Origin: Spirochaetota bacterium
GTDB taxonomy: Bacteria > Spirochaetota > Spirochaetia > Treponematales > Rectinemataceae
NCBI GenBank assembly: GCA_029265615.1
Contig: JAJUIB010000010.1
Span: forward strand, 44,043-108,042
Direction: 5' to 3'
DNA: 64,000 nucleotides
Part shown: positions 34,640 through 43,905 of the stretch, piece by piece
Numbering within the stretch: the first letter of the stretch is position 1
Layout: every line of letters begins with the position of its first letter
Position numbers and translations under genes: made by a program
The notes under the pieces: generated by a model
Told to the model about the DNA's origin: nothing
The model's database searches: none
Seen by the model: the letters and a program-made list of their open reading frames with translations, nothing else

Positions 34640-35402
34640 CGAGCTCCTCCACAACGCGTTTGCGGTTGGCCTCGGCTGCCGCCTTTTTTTCGCGCACCGT
34701 GGTGACCCGCGCGGCCGTCTCGTATACGGTTGCGGCGTCCTCAAGCCGTCCAAGCCGGTAATACACACGTCCAAGAAGGAGCATTGCATCGACGTTCCGC
34801 GTGTCGATCTCGAGGAGGGAGCGCAGGAGCGGCAGGGCCGCGTCGGGACGGTCGAACTCGAATTCGTAGAGCACCGCAAGACCGTACATGGCTTCCGTAA
34901 AACGAGGGCTTGCGGAAAGCGCCGCCTTGTAGCAGGACTCGGCGGTGGCGAGCCACTTTTGGCGTTCGGCCGCGCCTTCGGGGCCAAGTGCCGCCTTTCC
35001 CCTCGCGATGAGTCCCGCCGAATAGCCTGCCTTGTAGTAGAGCGTCGGACTTTCAGGATAGTACTCGATCGCCTTCACGAGGGCCTCGTAGGCTTCGCCA
35101 TAGAGACGTTTTTCAAGAAGGCGCGAGGCGAGGATCTTGTAGTAGATGCCAACCTTCTCCGTGGCCTCCACGACGCGCGATGCCTCTTTCGAATACCGTG
35201 CAATGCCCGCCTTGAGCTCCTCTACGCTCTGGGGTGGCGCCCCCACGGCGGCCCGGTCTTCGAGAGACAAAAGGCGCTTTAAGTCTTCGCTCCCACAGGA
35301 GGCAACAAGCACGGCAAGCGCAAGGAGGCCGCAGGCCGCAAGTGCCCCGCGCAGAAGCCTGCGGGCTACGAGGGAATCGGAGCGGAGCTTTGTCGTCGCC
35401 AT
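34629..35402 (-). CDS. TPR-containing lipoprotein
   Basis: 257 residues from ATG at 35400-35402 with AAGGAGG upstream; the longer in-frame extension is out-of-frame xerD sequence. The signal peptide ends in a lipobox (LAVLVASC), so Cys is expected to be lipidated. Several tetratricopeptide-like helices follow (YGEAYEALVKAIEYYPESP, TLYYKAGYSAGL, AESCYKAALSASPRF, VDAMLLLGRVYYRLGRLEDA). The location between xerD and dprA resembles treponemal gene order. It is probably an inner- or outer-membrane-anchored scaffold; substrate unknown. Confidence 0.82.
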   Translation of the reverse strand: MATTKLRSDSLVARRLLRGALAACGLLALAVLVASCGSEDLKRLLSLEDRAAVGAPPQSVEELKAGIARYSKEASRVVEATEKVGIYYKILASRLLEKRLYGEAYEALVKAIEYYPESPTLYYKAGYSAGLIARGKAALGPEGAAERQKWLATAESCYKAALSASPRFTEAMYGLAVLYEFEFDRPDAALPLLRSLLEIDTRNVDAMLLLGRVYYRLGRLEDAATVYETAARVTTVREKKAAAEANRKRVVEELGGK

Positions 35403-35469
35403 ATCCCTTCCTCCTTTTCCTACGCCCATGCGCGCGTCGGCGCGCTTGCGGCGCGGCGCAGGGGACGCC

Positions 35470-36384
35470 CTATTTACGCGGAAAAAACTCCCGGTGGTAG
35501 TCGCCCAGGCTCTCAGAATCGATGTGTGTATAGATCTGCGTCGTCGAAATGTCCGAATGACCAAGAAGTTCCTGGACGGTGCGGAGGTCGGCCCCACCCG
35601 CAAGGAGGTGGGTCGCGAAACTGTGGCGAAAGGTATGCACCTTGGCCTCGACGCCGGCCGCCTGACGGACGAGGTCGAAGCGCTTCCAGATGCCCTTACG
35701 CGAAAGCCCCTTTCCCGCATGGTTCAGGAACACGCGGTCGCTCCGCGCACCCTTTGCAAGGGCGGGACGACCCTCGTCGAGATAGCGGCGGAGCCAGATC
35801 GCCGCCTCCTCGCCGAAAGGCACGAGCCGCTCCTTTTTGCGCTTTCCGAAAACGCGGATGACGCGCTCGTCGAGAAAGAGCTGATCGAAGGTCAGGGCCG
35901 AGGCCTCGGAAATGCGGAGCCCGCAGGAGTAAATGAGCTCGAATAGGGCACGATCGCGGAGCCCGCGCGGCCCATCGGCGTCGATCGCCGCGAGGAAGCG
36001 GTCTATTTCCTCAGGCGGGAGCACCTCGGGGAGGCGGCGCTCCTGCTTCGGCGTCTCGATGAGCGCGGAAGGGTCGTCGGCGCGCAGCCCCTCGAGTCTG
36101 AGGAATTTGAAAAGCGCATGCACACTCGAAACGACGCGTGCCATCGTCTTGCGCGACAGCGCGGGGCTCTGCCCTTCGCTATCCCGCGGGGCGGCGGCGC
36201 CGGATTGACGCCACACGAGATAACCCACAAGGTCGGCGCTCGTGCAGGATTGCGGCGCAAGGCCGCGCTCGGCGAGCCAGCTTTCAAGGAGGCCTGCCTC
36301 GCGGAGATAGACCTCCGCCGTGAGGGGCGATCTGCGCCGGGCCGCGAGGAGGAAGGCCCGGTAACGGACAAGGAGCTCGGACAA
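35470..36384 (-). CDS. xerD: XerD-like tyrosine recombinase
   Basis: 304 residues from a TTG at 36382-36384, one base past the ftsZ stop with GGAGCGAGG upstream; the in-frame extension is only ftsZ in another frame. N-terminal domain LSELLVRYRAFLLAAR. The catalytic residues are complete: Arg in YSCGLRISEASAL, Lys in [39 protein letters not shown] and Tyr in QIYTHI. It probably pairs with the xerC product on dif. Direct coupling to ftsZ links dimer resolution to division. Confidence 0.9.
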   Translation of the reverse strand: MSELLVRYRAFLLAARRRSPLTAEVYLREAGLLESWLAERGLAPQSCTSADLVGYLVWRQSGAAAPRDSEGQSPALSRKTMARVVSSVHALFKFLRLEGLRADDPSALIETPKQERRLPEVLPPEEIDRFLAAIDADGPRGLRDRALFELIYSCGLRISEASALTFDQLFLDERVIRVFGKRKKERLVPFGEEAAIWLRRYLDEGRPALAKGARSDRVFLNHAGKGLSRKGIWKRFDLVRQAAGVEAKVHTFRHSFATHLLAGGADLRTVQELLGHSDISTTQIYTHIDSESLGDYHREFFPRK

Positions 36385-36385
36385 G

Positions 36386-37579
36386 CTAGGCCTCGCTCCG
36401 CTCCCCGGCAAGACGGCGGTCGCGGAGCACCGCCGGAATGTCGAGATCGTCCTCGCCCTCGTTGCGGCCAAGGAGGTACTGTTTCGCGCGCGCGGAGGGC
36501 GTCTCTGTAATGCGGCGCCATTCGTCGTTCGAAAGATAATCCTCGAAGCCGTGGCGCGCGCCTTCGCGGGAGGCGGTCTGCGCCGCGGCCGCCGCCTGGG
36601 CCGGCCGGGCGGCGCGGTTGAAGCCTGTCGCGATCACCGTGACGCGCACCTCGTCGCCGATCGACGGATCGGTGACAATGCCGGGGATGATGAGAGCCTC
36701 GGGGTCGGCGCTCTCGGTGATGAGATTGACAATCTCTTCATATTCGGTGAGCGCAAGGTCCTCGCCCCCCGTGACGTTGACGAGAATATTGCGGGCGCCC
36801 TCGATGCGCGCATCCTCGAGAAGGGGGTTGTTCACGGCCTTGGCAGCGGCCTCGACGGCGCGATTGTCGCCCGAAGCGTAGCCAATCCCCATGATCGCGT
36901 CGCCCATGCCCTGCATCACCGTGCGCACATCGGCAAAATCGATGTTGATCTCGCCGGGCACGGTGATGAGGTCGGAGATGCCTTGAACGCCCTGGCGCAG
37001 GACGTCGTCCGCAAGCTTGAAGGCCTCGCGGATCGGCGTACGGCGCTCGACGACCTTGAGAAGATGCTGGTTCGGAATGACGATGAGGGTGTCGACCGCC
37101 TGGCGGAGCTTCTCGATGCCCTCTTCGGCAAGCCGGGCCTTGACGCGGCCTTCGAAGTCGAAGGGCTTCGTGACCACTCCCACCGTGAGCGCGCCAAGGT
37201 CGCGCGCCACCTGGGCGATAACGGGCGCCGAGCCCGTCCCCGTGCCGCCGCCCATGCCCGCCGTGACGAAGACCATGTCGGCGCCCTTAAGGGCCTCGGC
37301 GATCGCATCGCGATCCTCGAGGGCGGCCTTTTCGCCCACCTCGGGCTTGCCGCCGGCGCCGAGCCCATGCGTCACCTTGGCGCCGAGTCCGAGTTTCAGG
37401 TCGGCGTTCGAGAGATTCAGCGCCTGCAGGTCGGTGTTCGCGACAATGAACTCGACATTTTTAAGCCCGGCGGCGATCATGCGATTGACTGCGTTGGAGC
37501 CGCCGCCGCCTGCGCCTATCACCTTGATGATGGTCGGACTGGTCTCCGCCTCGCGATCGCCCACGTACTCGATGGTCAT
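36386..37579 (-). CDS. ftsZ: FtsZ, tubulin-like division GTPase
   Basis: 397 residues from ATG at 37577-37579 with GGGAGGGG upstream. The GTP-binding segments are [14 protein letters not shown] (about 22-35), the tubulin signature [13 protein letters not shown] (about 108-120) and the T7 loop with [12 protein letters not shown] linker rich in Ala/Arg follows at about 325. The C-terminal peptide ([14 protein letters not shown]) is the usual FtsA-binding tail. FtsZ forms the division ring. It follows ftsA by 75 bp. Confidence 0.97.
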   Translation of the reverse strand: MTIEYVGDREAETSPTIIKVIGAGGGGSNAVNRMIAAGLKNVEFIVANTDLQALNLSNADLKLGLGAKVTHGLGAGGKPEVGEKAALEDRDAIAEALKGADMVFVTAGMGGGTGTGSAPVIAQVARDLGALTVGVVTKPFDFEGRVKARLAEEGIEKLRQAVDTLIVIPNQHLLKVVERRTPIREAFKLADDVLRQGVQGISDLITVPGEINIDFADVRTVMQGMGDAIMGIGYASGDNRAVEAAAKAVNNPLLEDARIEGARNILVNVTGGEDLALTEYEEIVNLITESADPEALIIPGIVTDPSIGDEVRVTVIATGFNRAARPAQAAAAAQTASREGARHGFEDYLSNDEWRRITETPSARAKQYLLGRNEGEDDLDIPAVLRDRRLAGERSEA

Positions 37580-37654
37580 GTTCCCCTCCCCGTTTCTTCC
37601 CTTTATCTCGGGCCATCGGCGCCGTCCCCACGGCAATGTAGGCCCCTTTCCGCG

Positions 37655-38893
37655 CTAGAACAAACCGTTTTTGAGCCAGTCGAAGATCCGCCCGAGGCCG
37701 GGAGCCTTTGCCTTTTCAGGGCGCGACGTCTCGGGGCGCCGCTCCGGAGCCACCGCTTCCGCGCCGAGCAAAACAAGTCCGACGCCCGTCGCATAGATGG
37801 GACTTCGATACTCGTCGACGAGCCCGCCCACCGTGATGGGGTTCCCCACGCGAACCGGGAGTTCGAACAGCTCCTGGGCGAGCTCGGCAGCGCCCTGCAT
37901 GAGGGCGCCGCCACCCGTGAGCACGACGCCGCCCTTGATATGCCGCCAGTGGCCCATTTTCTCGACCCGCTCGCGCGACATGCGGAAGATTTCCTCCATC
38001 CGCGGCTGGGCGATCGTGCAGAGCTTGCGTCGAGAGGCTTCCGCCGGCGGCCGACCGCCGACGCCGGGGACGATGACCGTCTCTTCGGGGTCGACGCCGG
38101 GGAGCCACGCCGATGCCGACTCGCGCTTGAGCCGCTCGGCGGCGTCCATCGGCACGGAGAGCATGATTGAAAGATCGTTCGTCACCTGCGAGCCGCCAAT
38201 CGGAATGACACTCGTGAAATACGGCGCGCCATCGGCGTAGACGAGCAGGTTCGTCGTGCCGGCGCCGAGATCGACAAGGAGGCAGCCAAGCTCCTTCTCG
38301 TCAGCGGTGAGCGTCGCGCGAGCCGCCGCAAGGCTCTGGAGAACGAGACGCTCGACCTTGAAGCCCGCGCGGTTCACGCACTTCACGAGGTTCTGGGCCG
38401 TGGTCACGGAACCGGTGATGATGTGCACCTCCGCCTCGAGGCGGACGCCAATCATGTCGAGCGGATTCCGAATGCCTTTTTGGTCGTCGACGATGAAGGT
38501 CTGGGGGATGACGTGGAGCACCTCGCGATCCATCGGGATCACCACCGCCCGCGCCGCCTCGATGACGCGATCCACGTCGCCCTGGGTAATCTCACGCCCC
38601 TTGCCGGTAACCGCGACCACTCCCCGCGAATTAATACCTTCGATGTTCGCACCGGCGACGCCGACGAAGCACTCCTTGACCTCGCGGCCGGACATGAGCT
38701 CGGCCGCTTCGATCGCCTGGGCGACGGAGGCAAGCGTCGCCTCGATGTTGACAACGACGCCGCGGCGAAGGCCCGTCGAAGGGGCGGTGCCGACGCCGGT
38801 GATCTCGAGGACGCCGTTCTCGTTGTACTCCCCGATGACCGCGCGGGTCTGCGCGGTGCCGACATCGAGGCCGACGATGAGGTTGTCAGCCAG
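37655..38893 (-). CDS. ftsA: FtsA, actin-like division protein; start codon apparently CTG
   Basis: 412 residues if started at CTG (38891-38893), which has GGGAGG five bases upstream and yields (M)ADNLIVGLDVGTAQT, the normal FtsA beginning. No ATG, GTG or TTG is available between that codon and sequence lying well inside ftsQ. Actin-fold motifs are VGLDVGTAQTRAVIGE, LLVDLGAGTTNLLVYADG, and VLTGGGALMQGAAELAQE. The C-terminal amphipathic membrane helix is GRIFDWLKNGLF. FtsA tethers FtsZ to the membrane. It overlaps ftsQ by 8 bp. Confidence 0.93.
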   Translation of the reverse strand: MADNLIVGLDVGTAQTRAVIGEYNENGVLEITGVGTAPSTGLRRGVVVNIEATLASVAQAIEAAELMSGREVKECFVGVAGANIEGINSRGVVAVTGKGREITQGDVDRVIEAARAVVIPMDREVLHVIPQTFIVDDQKGIRNPLDMIGVRLEAEVHIITGSVTTAQNLVKCVNRAGFKVERLVLQSLAAARATLTADEKELGCLLVDLGAGTTNLLVYADGAPYFTSVIPIGGSQVTNDLSIMLSVPMDAAERLKRESASAWLPGVDPEETVIVPGVGGRPPAEASRRKLCTIAQPRMEEIFRMSRERVEKMGHWRHIKGGVVLTGGGALMQGAAELAQELFELPVRVGNPITVGGLVDEYRSPIYATGVGLVLLGAEAVAPERRPETSRPEKAKAPGLGRIFDWLKNGLF

Positions 38894-39836
38894 ACTGTCC
38901 TCCCTTGCCGCGGTAGACGATGGTCCCCCGCCGGAAATCGATTTCCCCGACGCCCTCCGCGAGGCCGCGGGAGGCAAGCACGTCGAGGACAAGTATGATA
39001 GAGCGGAGCGTCTCCTCGTTCAAGGCCGCGCTCGTCCGCACCGGTATCCGGTGATGGAGCGGGTATAGGAGAAGCTCCGGCTCGCCATAGGCCGGCTTTA
39101 CGATGCGGATCTCGGAAAAAACCGCAAGGAGGGCAGGCTCCGCCGCCTCGAGCCGTGCGAGCGCCGTGAGGAAGGGAGCAAGGCTCGGCGGAAGCCGCGT
39201 TCCGAGGACGGACCCCTCGAAGCGGAGCCCCGAAACGATGGGAAGCTGGGCAAGGCGGGCGAGCGCCGTCTGCGCGGCTTGAAGATCCTCGTGCCCGTCC
39301 CTTCCTCCTTCATCGCGCGCGGGGGCTGCTGTCCGCGCCTTGACACCCGCTTCGTAATCGGCTGCGTAGGCGAACGCCACCCCCTCCGCATCGATGAGAA
39401 CGGGCTCGAGCCGGCCTGAGCGCTCGACAAGCACGGCCGCAACGGGGATGCGTTCGGCAATTGCGATGGAAAGGGCGTTGGGGAAGCGGCGCTCGACACG
39501 AGCTACCGCGATCCTTGGAGACGCAAGAAGCGCGGCGCGCACCCGCGCAGGATCAAGCGCGAAAAAATACTCGGATCCGTGTAGAAGCGCGGCCTCGAGA
39601 ATTTCCGCCTCGGAAAGACTCGTCGCGCCCGAGATGTCGTAGCGGCTCACGCGAAGCAGTGGCGGCACGAAAACGAAGGCGGAAGCCACAACGAGCGCGG
39701 CCGCGACCGTGCCCAAAAGAACGCCGAGCGCACGCTCGGCGCGGCCTCGGGCCGAGGCGCGGCCGCGGGGGCGATTCCTTGGCGCCACAGACTCGCCGTA
39801 GGGGGGAGGGGCGCCGCCGATTACGAACTCAGACAT
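38886..39836 (-). CDS. ftsQ: FtsQ-like division protein (POTRA)
   Basis: 316 residues. A basic cytoplasmic N-terminus of about 35 residues precedes one membrane helix (about 36-58, LGVLLGTVAAALVVASAFVFV). A POTRA domain (RYDISGATSLSEAEILEAAL) and a C-terminal FtsQ beta region follow (about 130-316, VARVERRFPNALSIAIAER). FtsQ links early and late division proteins in the periplasm. Start ATG overlaps the ftsW stop by 8 bp; the end overlaps ftsA. Confidence 0.88.
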   Translation of the reverse strand: MSEFVIGGAPPPYGESVAPRNRPRGRASARGRAERALGVLLGTVAAALVVASAFVFVPPLLRVSRYDISGATSLSEAEILEAALLHGSEYFFALDPARVRAALLASPRIAVARVERRFPNALSIAIAERIPVAAVLVERSGRLEPVLIDAEGVAFAYAADYEAGVKARTAAPARDEGGRDGHEDLQAAQTALARLAQLPIVSGLRFEGSVLGTRLPPSLAPFLTALARLEAAEPALLAVFSEIRIVKPAYGEPELLLYPLHHRIPVRTSAALNEETLRSIILVLDVLASRGLAEGVGEIDFRRGTIVYRGKGGQSG

Positions 39837-40986
39837 CGAACCTCTCCTCGGCGCGGCAGGCGCTCTCGCGCGGGCGGCGCGTCAAATTCGCAAGGAGCCC
39901 CGCGATGCCGGCGCTCGCAAGGAGCGAGGAACCGCCCGACGAAAAAAACGGTAGCGCTATCCCCGTCGCGGGCAAGGTGCCTGCGGCAACCGCGACGTTG
40001 ACAAGCACCTCGAGCACGAGGAGCGTCGCAAGGCCGAAGCCCAGATAGGATCGGAACCGATCCTCCTCGCAAAAAGCCGCCTTGAATGCACGCCAGGCAA
40101 AAAAACCCCACAACGCGAAAAACGCAAGTACGCCGACAAAGCCGGCCTCTTCAACATAGGCTGAGAAGACAAAATCCGACTGTACCTCGGGCACACTCCC
40201 CTGTTTGAGCGTGCCAAGACCAAGCCCCTTCCCGAACCAGCCGCCCGACCGTATCGCACGGAGCGAGCCGAGCACCTGATAGCCCTGGCCATGCGGCTCG
40301 TAGGTCGGAAACAGAAAGGCGAGGATGCGGCGCAGGCGAAAGTCGCTCGTCATCACCGAAAGCGCCGCAAGGGGCGCGCCGACCGAAATAAGACCGGCAA
40401 AAAAGAATAACGGCGCCTCGGCGATCCAAAACATCGTAACCGCGGCGACCGCGGCGATCGCGGCGGTAGAAAAATCATTCTGGAGGAAAATGACAAGACA
40501 TCCAAGCCCCGCGAGAAAGAACGGCGGCATGAGCGCGACCGAAGCGGCGCGCCCCTCGTCCCGCCGCTTGGCAAGAATGTGCGCGAGGTAGAACACCGAG
40601 ATCGGCTTCCAAAATTCAGAGGGCTGGATGGTGGTGAAGCCTATGTCGATCCAGCGCGAAGCGCCGTTCCGGTTTTCCCCAAGCCCGGGCACGAAGGGGA
40701 GGAGCAGAAACGCAAGCCCCGCGAGCGTGATGACACTCGTCTTTTCCCGCAGTCGGGCGATATCGGCAAAGGCGAGCGCGAGGAAGATCCCGACCCCCGC
40801 GGCAAAGAAAAAGAGTTGCCTCAGTGCGAAATACGAAGGCGAACGACCGAGCGACAGGGCATAGCCCGAGGATGCGGACCACAGGACGGCAAGCCCCGTC
40901 CCTGCAAGGAGGAAGAGCGAAGCGAGAAAGAGCCCGTCCCAGTTCCGATCCTGCGTGATCGGTTCGACTTCGAACGCACCTGGCAT
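39829..40986 (-). CDS. ftsW: FtsW, SEDS peptidoglycan glycosyltransferase
   Basis: 385 residues with about ten membrane segments. SEDS signatures are WIDIGFTTIQPSEFWK near residue 110 and the loop with the catalytic Asp, VPEVQSDFVFSAYVEEAGF. The C-terminal helix region contains LPFFSSGGSSLLASAGIAGLL. It polymerises lipid II at the septum, normally with a class B PBP. No ftsI is present in this cluster, so its partner must be encoded elsewhere. It follows mraY by 11 bp. Confidence 0.94.
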   Translation of the reverse strand: MPGAFEVEPITQDRNWDGLFLASLFLLAGTGLAVLWSASSGYALSLGRSPSYFALRQLFFFAAGVGIFLALAFADIARLREKTSVITLAGLAFLLLPFVPGLGENRNGASRWIDIGFTTIQPSEFWKPISVFYLAHILAKRRDEGRAASVALMPPFFLAGLGCLVIFLQNDFSTAAIAAVAAVTMFWIAEAPLFFFAGLISVGAPLAALSVMTSDFRLRRILAFLFPTYEPHGQGYQVLGSLRAIRSGGWFGKGLGLGTLKQGSVPEVQSDFVFSAYVEEAGFVGVLAFFALWGFFAWRAFKAAFCEEDRFRSYLGFGLATLLVLEVLVNVAVAAGTLPATGIALPFFSSGGSSLLASAGIAGLLANLTRRPRESACRAEERFDV

Positions 40987-40997
40987 CGCTTAAAGCC

Positions 40998-42080
40998 CTA
41001 CTGGATCTTGAGCGTGGAAAGCGCGATGATCGCAAACAACCCGCCGAGTATCCAGAAACGGGTGACGACCTTCGTCTCTTTCCAGCCCTTGAGCTCGAAG
41101 TGGTGGTGGATGGGCGCCATTTTGAAAAGGCGCTTACCCTTGGACAGTTTGAACCATCCCACTTGGAGCGTCACCGAGGCGACCTCCATCACAAAGACCC
41201 CGCCTATGAGGAGGAGCAGCACCTCCTTTTTTACGATGAGCGAAAGCACCCCGAGCACGCCGCCCAGTGCGAGCGAGCCAACGTCGCCCATGAACACTTC
41301 GGCGGGGTGCGCGTTGAACCACAGAAAGCCGACACAGGCCCCGATGAGCGCGAGGTTGAACACCGTGAGCTCGCCAGACCCCTTCACGAAGGGGATGGCG
41401 AGGTACTCGGACCAGTCCGCGCGGCCCGTGAGATAGGTGAGAATCGAAAAGGCGAAGAGCGCGATGATGGTGAGCCCCGACGCAAGCCCGTCAAGCCCGT
41501 CCGCGAGGTTGACCGCGTTCGACCAACCGACAACGTAGACGATCGCGAAGGGAACCCACACGATTCCGAGGTCGAGCACCGGGAATTTGAAAAAGGGCAC
41601 ATAGAGGAGCGTCGTATCGGGGTGCCCTTGGAAATAGAGCACGAGCGCCGCCGCCGAAGCGATAACAACCTGCGCCCAAAACTTGAAACCCGCATTGAGC
41701 CCATCCGACGTGCGGTATTTGATCTTGAGCCAATCGTCGAGAAAGCCGATGAGGCCGAATCCAAGGAGCGCCCCGAGCGCTACCCAGGTGTACACGTTGT
41801 CAAGATCGCTCCAGAGGAGCACCGACACCGCGACCGCCATAATGATGAGGATGCCACCCATTGTCGGTGTGCCCGATTTTACAAGATGGCTCTCGGGTCC
41901 GTCAGTGCGCACCGACTGGCCGAATTTGAGTACGCGCAGGCGCTCGATAAGCCAAGGCCCGACGAGAAAGGCGATGAGCAGAGCGGTCACTGCGGCGTAG
42001 GCGGAACGGAACGTGAGATAGCGAAAGACGTTAAGCGGCGAGAAGTACTTTACAAAGGGGTATAGGAGTTTAAGGAGCAT
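40998..42080 (-). CDS. mraY: MraY, phospho-MurNAc-pentapeptide translocase
   Basis: 360 residues, ten membrane helices. The signatures are SGTPTMGGILIIMAV, the aspartate pair in GFLDDWLKI, NLADGLDGLASG, and MGDVGSLALGG, all active-site segments of MraY. It makes lipid I from UDP-MurNAc-pentapeptide on the inner leaflet. The cytoplasmic loop HHFELKGWKETKVV near the C-terminus is also typical. GAGGAAG precedes the ATG, and it lies 12 bp after murF. Confidence 0.97.
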   Translation of the reverse strand: MLLKLLYPFVKYFSPLNVFRYLTFRSAYAAVTALLIAFLVGPWLIERLRVLKFGQSVRTDGPESHLVKSGTPTMGGILIIMAVAVSVLLWSDLDNVYTWVALGALLGFGLIGFLDDWLKIKYRTSDGLNAGFKFWAQVVIASAAALVLYFQGHPDTTLLYVPFFKFPVLDLGIVWVPFAIVYVVGWSNAVNLADGLDGLASGLTIIALFAFSILTYLTGRADWSEYLAIPFVKGSGELTVFNLALIGACVGFLWFNAHPAEVFMGDVGSLALGGVLGVLSLIVKKEVLLLLIGGVFVMEVASVTLQVGWFKLSKGKRLFKMAPIHHHFELKGWKETKVVTRFWILGGLFAIIALSTLKIQ

Positions 42081-42092
42081 GCGCTTCCTCCC

Positions 42093-43601
42093 TCATTGTC
42101 CGATGAGCTCGACAAGGCGCTCAAGCGCCATGCCCCGAGAAGCCTTAAGCAAAATGAGATCTCCCGGGTGCGCAAGCTCCCGGAGGGCGCGGCCGAGGCG
42201 CCCGATATCGGTATCGTGGACGAGCGGGCCGGAAAAACCGGCGTTGCGGGCCGCCTCATGGGCCTCTTTGGCCTCTTCGCCAAAAAAGAAGAGCGCATCC
42301 GCGCGCGAGCGGGCGGCGGCTTCGCCCACCGCCCGGTGCGCGGCCGAGGACTCCGCACCGAGTTCGAGCATCGAACCGATGACGTAGAGCCGCCTTCCAC
42401 GCCACGAGAGCGCGTCGCAAAACTCGATGGCCGCCTCCGCGGAGTCCGGATTGGCGTTGTAGCAATCGCGGATCACCGTATATGTGCCGCGGAGTATCTC
42501 CGAGCGGCCGAAAAGGGGGCGCACATCCTCGAAGCCTCGGGCGAGCTCCCGCGAAGGCGTCCCCACGCACTCCGCGAGAGCCGCCGCTCCGATGGCGTTC
42601 ATAAGATTGTGCCGCCCCACAAGGGGGAAGCGGACCCGGAGCCCCTCCCAGTCGACGGCAAAGCCGTCCAGCCCCAGATCCTCCGCCCCGCGGAACGCCG
42701 TGACTGTTCGCGGACCGAAATCGCGGACCTCGCCCCGCACACCCGCCTTGAGAAACGCGTTGTACTCGTCATCCTCCGGCACAAATCCTATTTCAGGGCC
42801 GGAAAAACGCGAAAAGACCGCTTTTTTCTCTAAAGCGATCGCGTCCCTCGAACCGAGAATGCCAATGTGGGCGGTCCCGATGTTGGTTATAAGAGCGACG
42901 TCGGGCTCATAGATCCATGCAAGTTCGCCGATCTCGCCCTTCCGATTCATACCCATCTCGAACACGCCCACCTCGGCGTCGCGCTCGATGCCGAACATGC
43001 TCTGCGCAAGGCCGATGTCCGAATTGAGGTTGCCGGGATTCATTGCGACCCGGAATGCGCGGCCAATGAGCGCGGCGGCGATCTCCTTGGTCGTCGTTTT
43101 GCCGCTTGAGCCGGTGATGCCCACACGGTGGCGCAAGGGCGTACGGCGTCGGCGCTCGCGAGCCAGCATCTGGAGGGCGCCCAGGCTTTCGGGCACGATG
43201 AGCGCCGCCGCCGCGTGCCGCGCGAAGAGGGGGCCAAGCTGCGGCGCACGCGGGGCCCAGCAGCCCTCCTCGGCAAGCACGCAGGAGGCGCCTGCATCAA
43301 GGGCCTGTGCGATGTAGTCATGCCCGTCGACGCGCTCGCCGCGGAGCGCCACGAAAAGAGTGCCGGGGCCCGCTTTGCGCGAATCGACGACCACGGAAGA
43401 AAAACGCGCATGCGGCGCACCCTCAAGGCGCGATGCCGCGAAGGCCTCTGCCCAGGCGGCATCCCCTCGGTACTGGCTATAGGCCGACGCACTGGGGGCG
43501 TTTTTCTCGGCACGCGCAGCGGCAAAGGGCGCATACTCCGCGCTCGTCGCGCGGATGACCGCAAGCGCTTCATCCGCGGCGAAGGACACAAGATCAGCCA
43601 T
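42093..43601 (-). CDS. murF: MurF, UDP-MurNAc-tripeptide D-Ala-D-Ala ligase
   Basis: 502 residues from ATG at 43599-43601 (MADLVSFAADEAL), overlapping the ftsL stop by 8 bp; the upstream in-frame start lies within ftsL. The N-terminal domain is FSSVVVDSRKAGPGTLFVAL. The ATP loop is VGITGSSGKTTTKEIAAALI, followed by NPGNLNSDIGLAQSMFGI and the C-terminal ligase domain (YNANPDSAEAAIEFC, VIGSMLELGAES). It adds D-Ala-D-Ala to the stem peptide in the cytoplasm. MurE is not in this cluster. Confidence 0.94.
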   Translation of the reverse strand: MADLVSFAADEALAVIRATSAEYAPFAAARAEKNAPSASAYSQYRGDAAWAEAFAASRLEGAPHARFSSVVVDSRKAGPGTLFVALRGERVDGHDYIAQALDAGASCVLAEEGCWAPRAPQLGPLFARHAAAALIVPESLGALQMLARERRRRTPLRHRVGITGSSGKTTTKEIAAALIGRAFRVAMNPGNLNSDIGLAQSMFGIERDAEVGVFEMGMNRKGEIGELAWIYEPDVALITNIGTAHIGILGSRDAIALEKKAVFSRFSGPEIGFVPEDDEYNAFLKAGVRGEVRDFGPRTVTAFRGAEDLGLDGFAVDWEGLRVRFPLVGRHNLMNAIGAAALAECVGTPSRELARGFEDVRPLFGRSEILRGTYTVIRDCYNANPDSAEAAIEFCDALSWRGRRLYVIGSMLELGAESSAAHRAVGEAAARSRADALFFFGEEAKEAHEAARNAGFSGPLVHDTDIGRLGRALRELAHPGDLILLKASRGMALERLVELIGQ

Positions 43602-43905
43602 CTGCCCCCCCCCGGCCGCCTTGCGCCTCGCGACCTGCAAAGCGGGGCGGCGCTATGAGGAGACGACGCCCGGGTCCGGCCTTTTCAAGACCGAGCTCGG
43701 CGGCGAGCTGTGCGGCGCGTTCGCGGCTTTCGAGCACCGCGATGCTCCCGAGAAGCTTACCGTTTGCCTCGACCCAGGCCTCTTGCGCAACCTCAAGCCT
43801 ACGCGCCTCTTTGGCGAGCGCGGAAAAACGCGAAGCCTGCCAGACGGCGCCGGCAAGAAGGAAGGGGACCGAAAGCACAAGGGCGTAGCCCGATGATTTC
43901 TTCAT
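43594..43905 (-). CDS. ftsL: FtsL-like division protein
   Basis: 103 residues. One N-terminal membrane helix (about 5-24, SGYALVLSVPFLLAGAVW) is followed by a predicted coiled coil (about 28-75, LAKEARRLEVAQEAWVEANG). The Gly/Arg-rich tail is probably unstructured. Size, topology and position between rsmH and murF identify it as FtsL-like, although sequence conservation in this family is low. Its ATG overlaps the rsmH stop (ATGA). Confidence 0.78.
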   Translation of the reverse strand: MKKSSGYALVLSVPFLLAGAVWQASRFSALAKEARRLEVAQEAWVEANGKLLGSIAVLESRERAAQLAAELGLEKAGPGRRLLIAPPRFAGREAQGGRGGADG

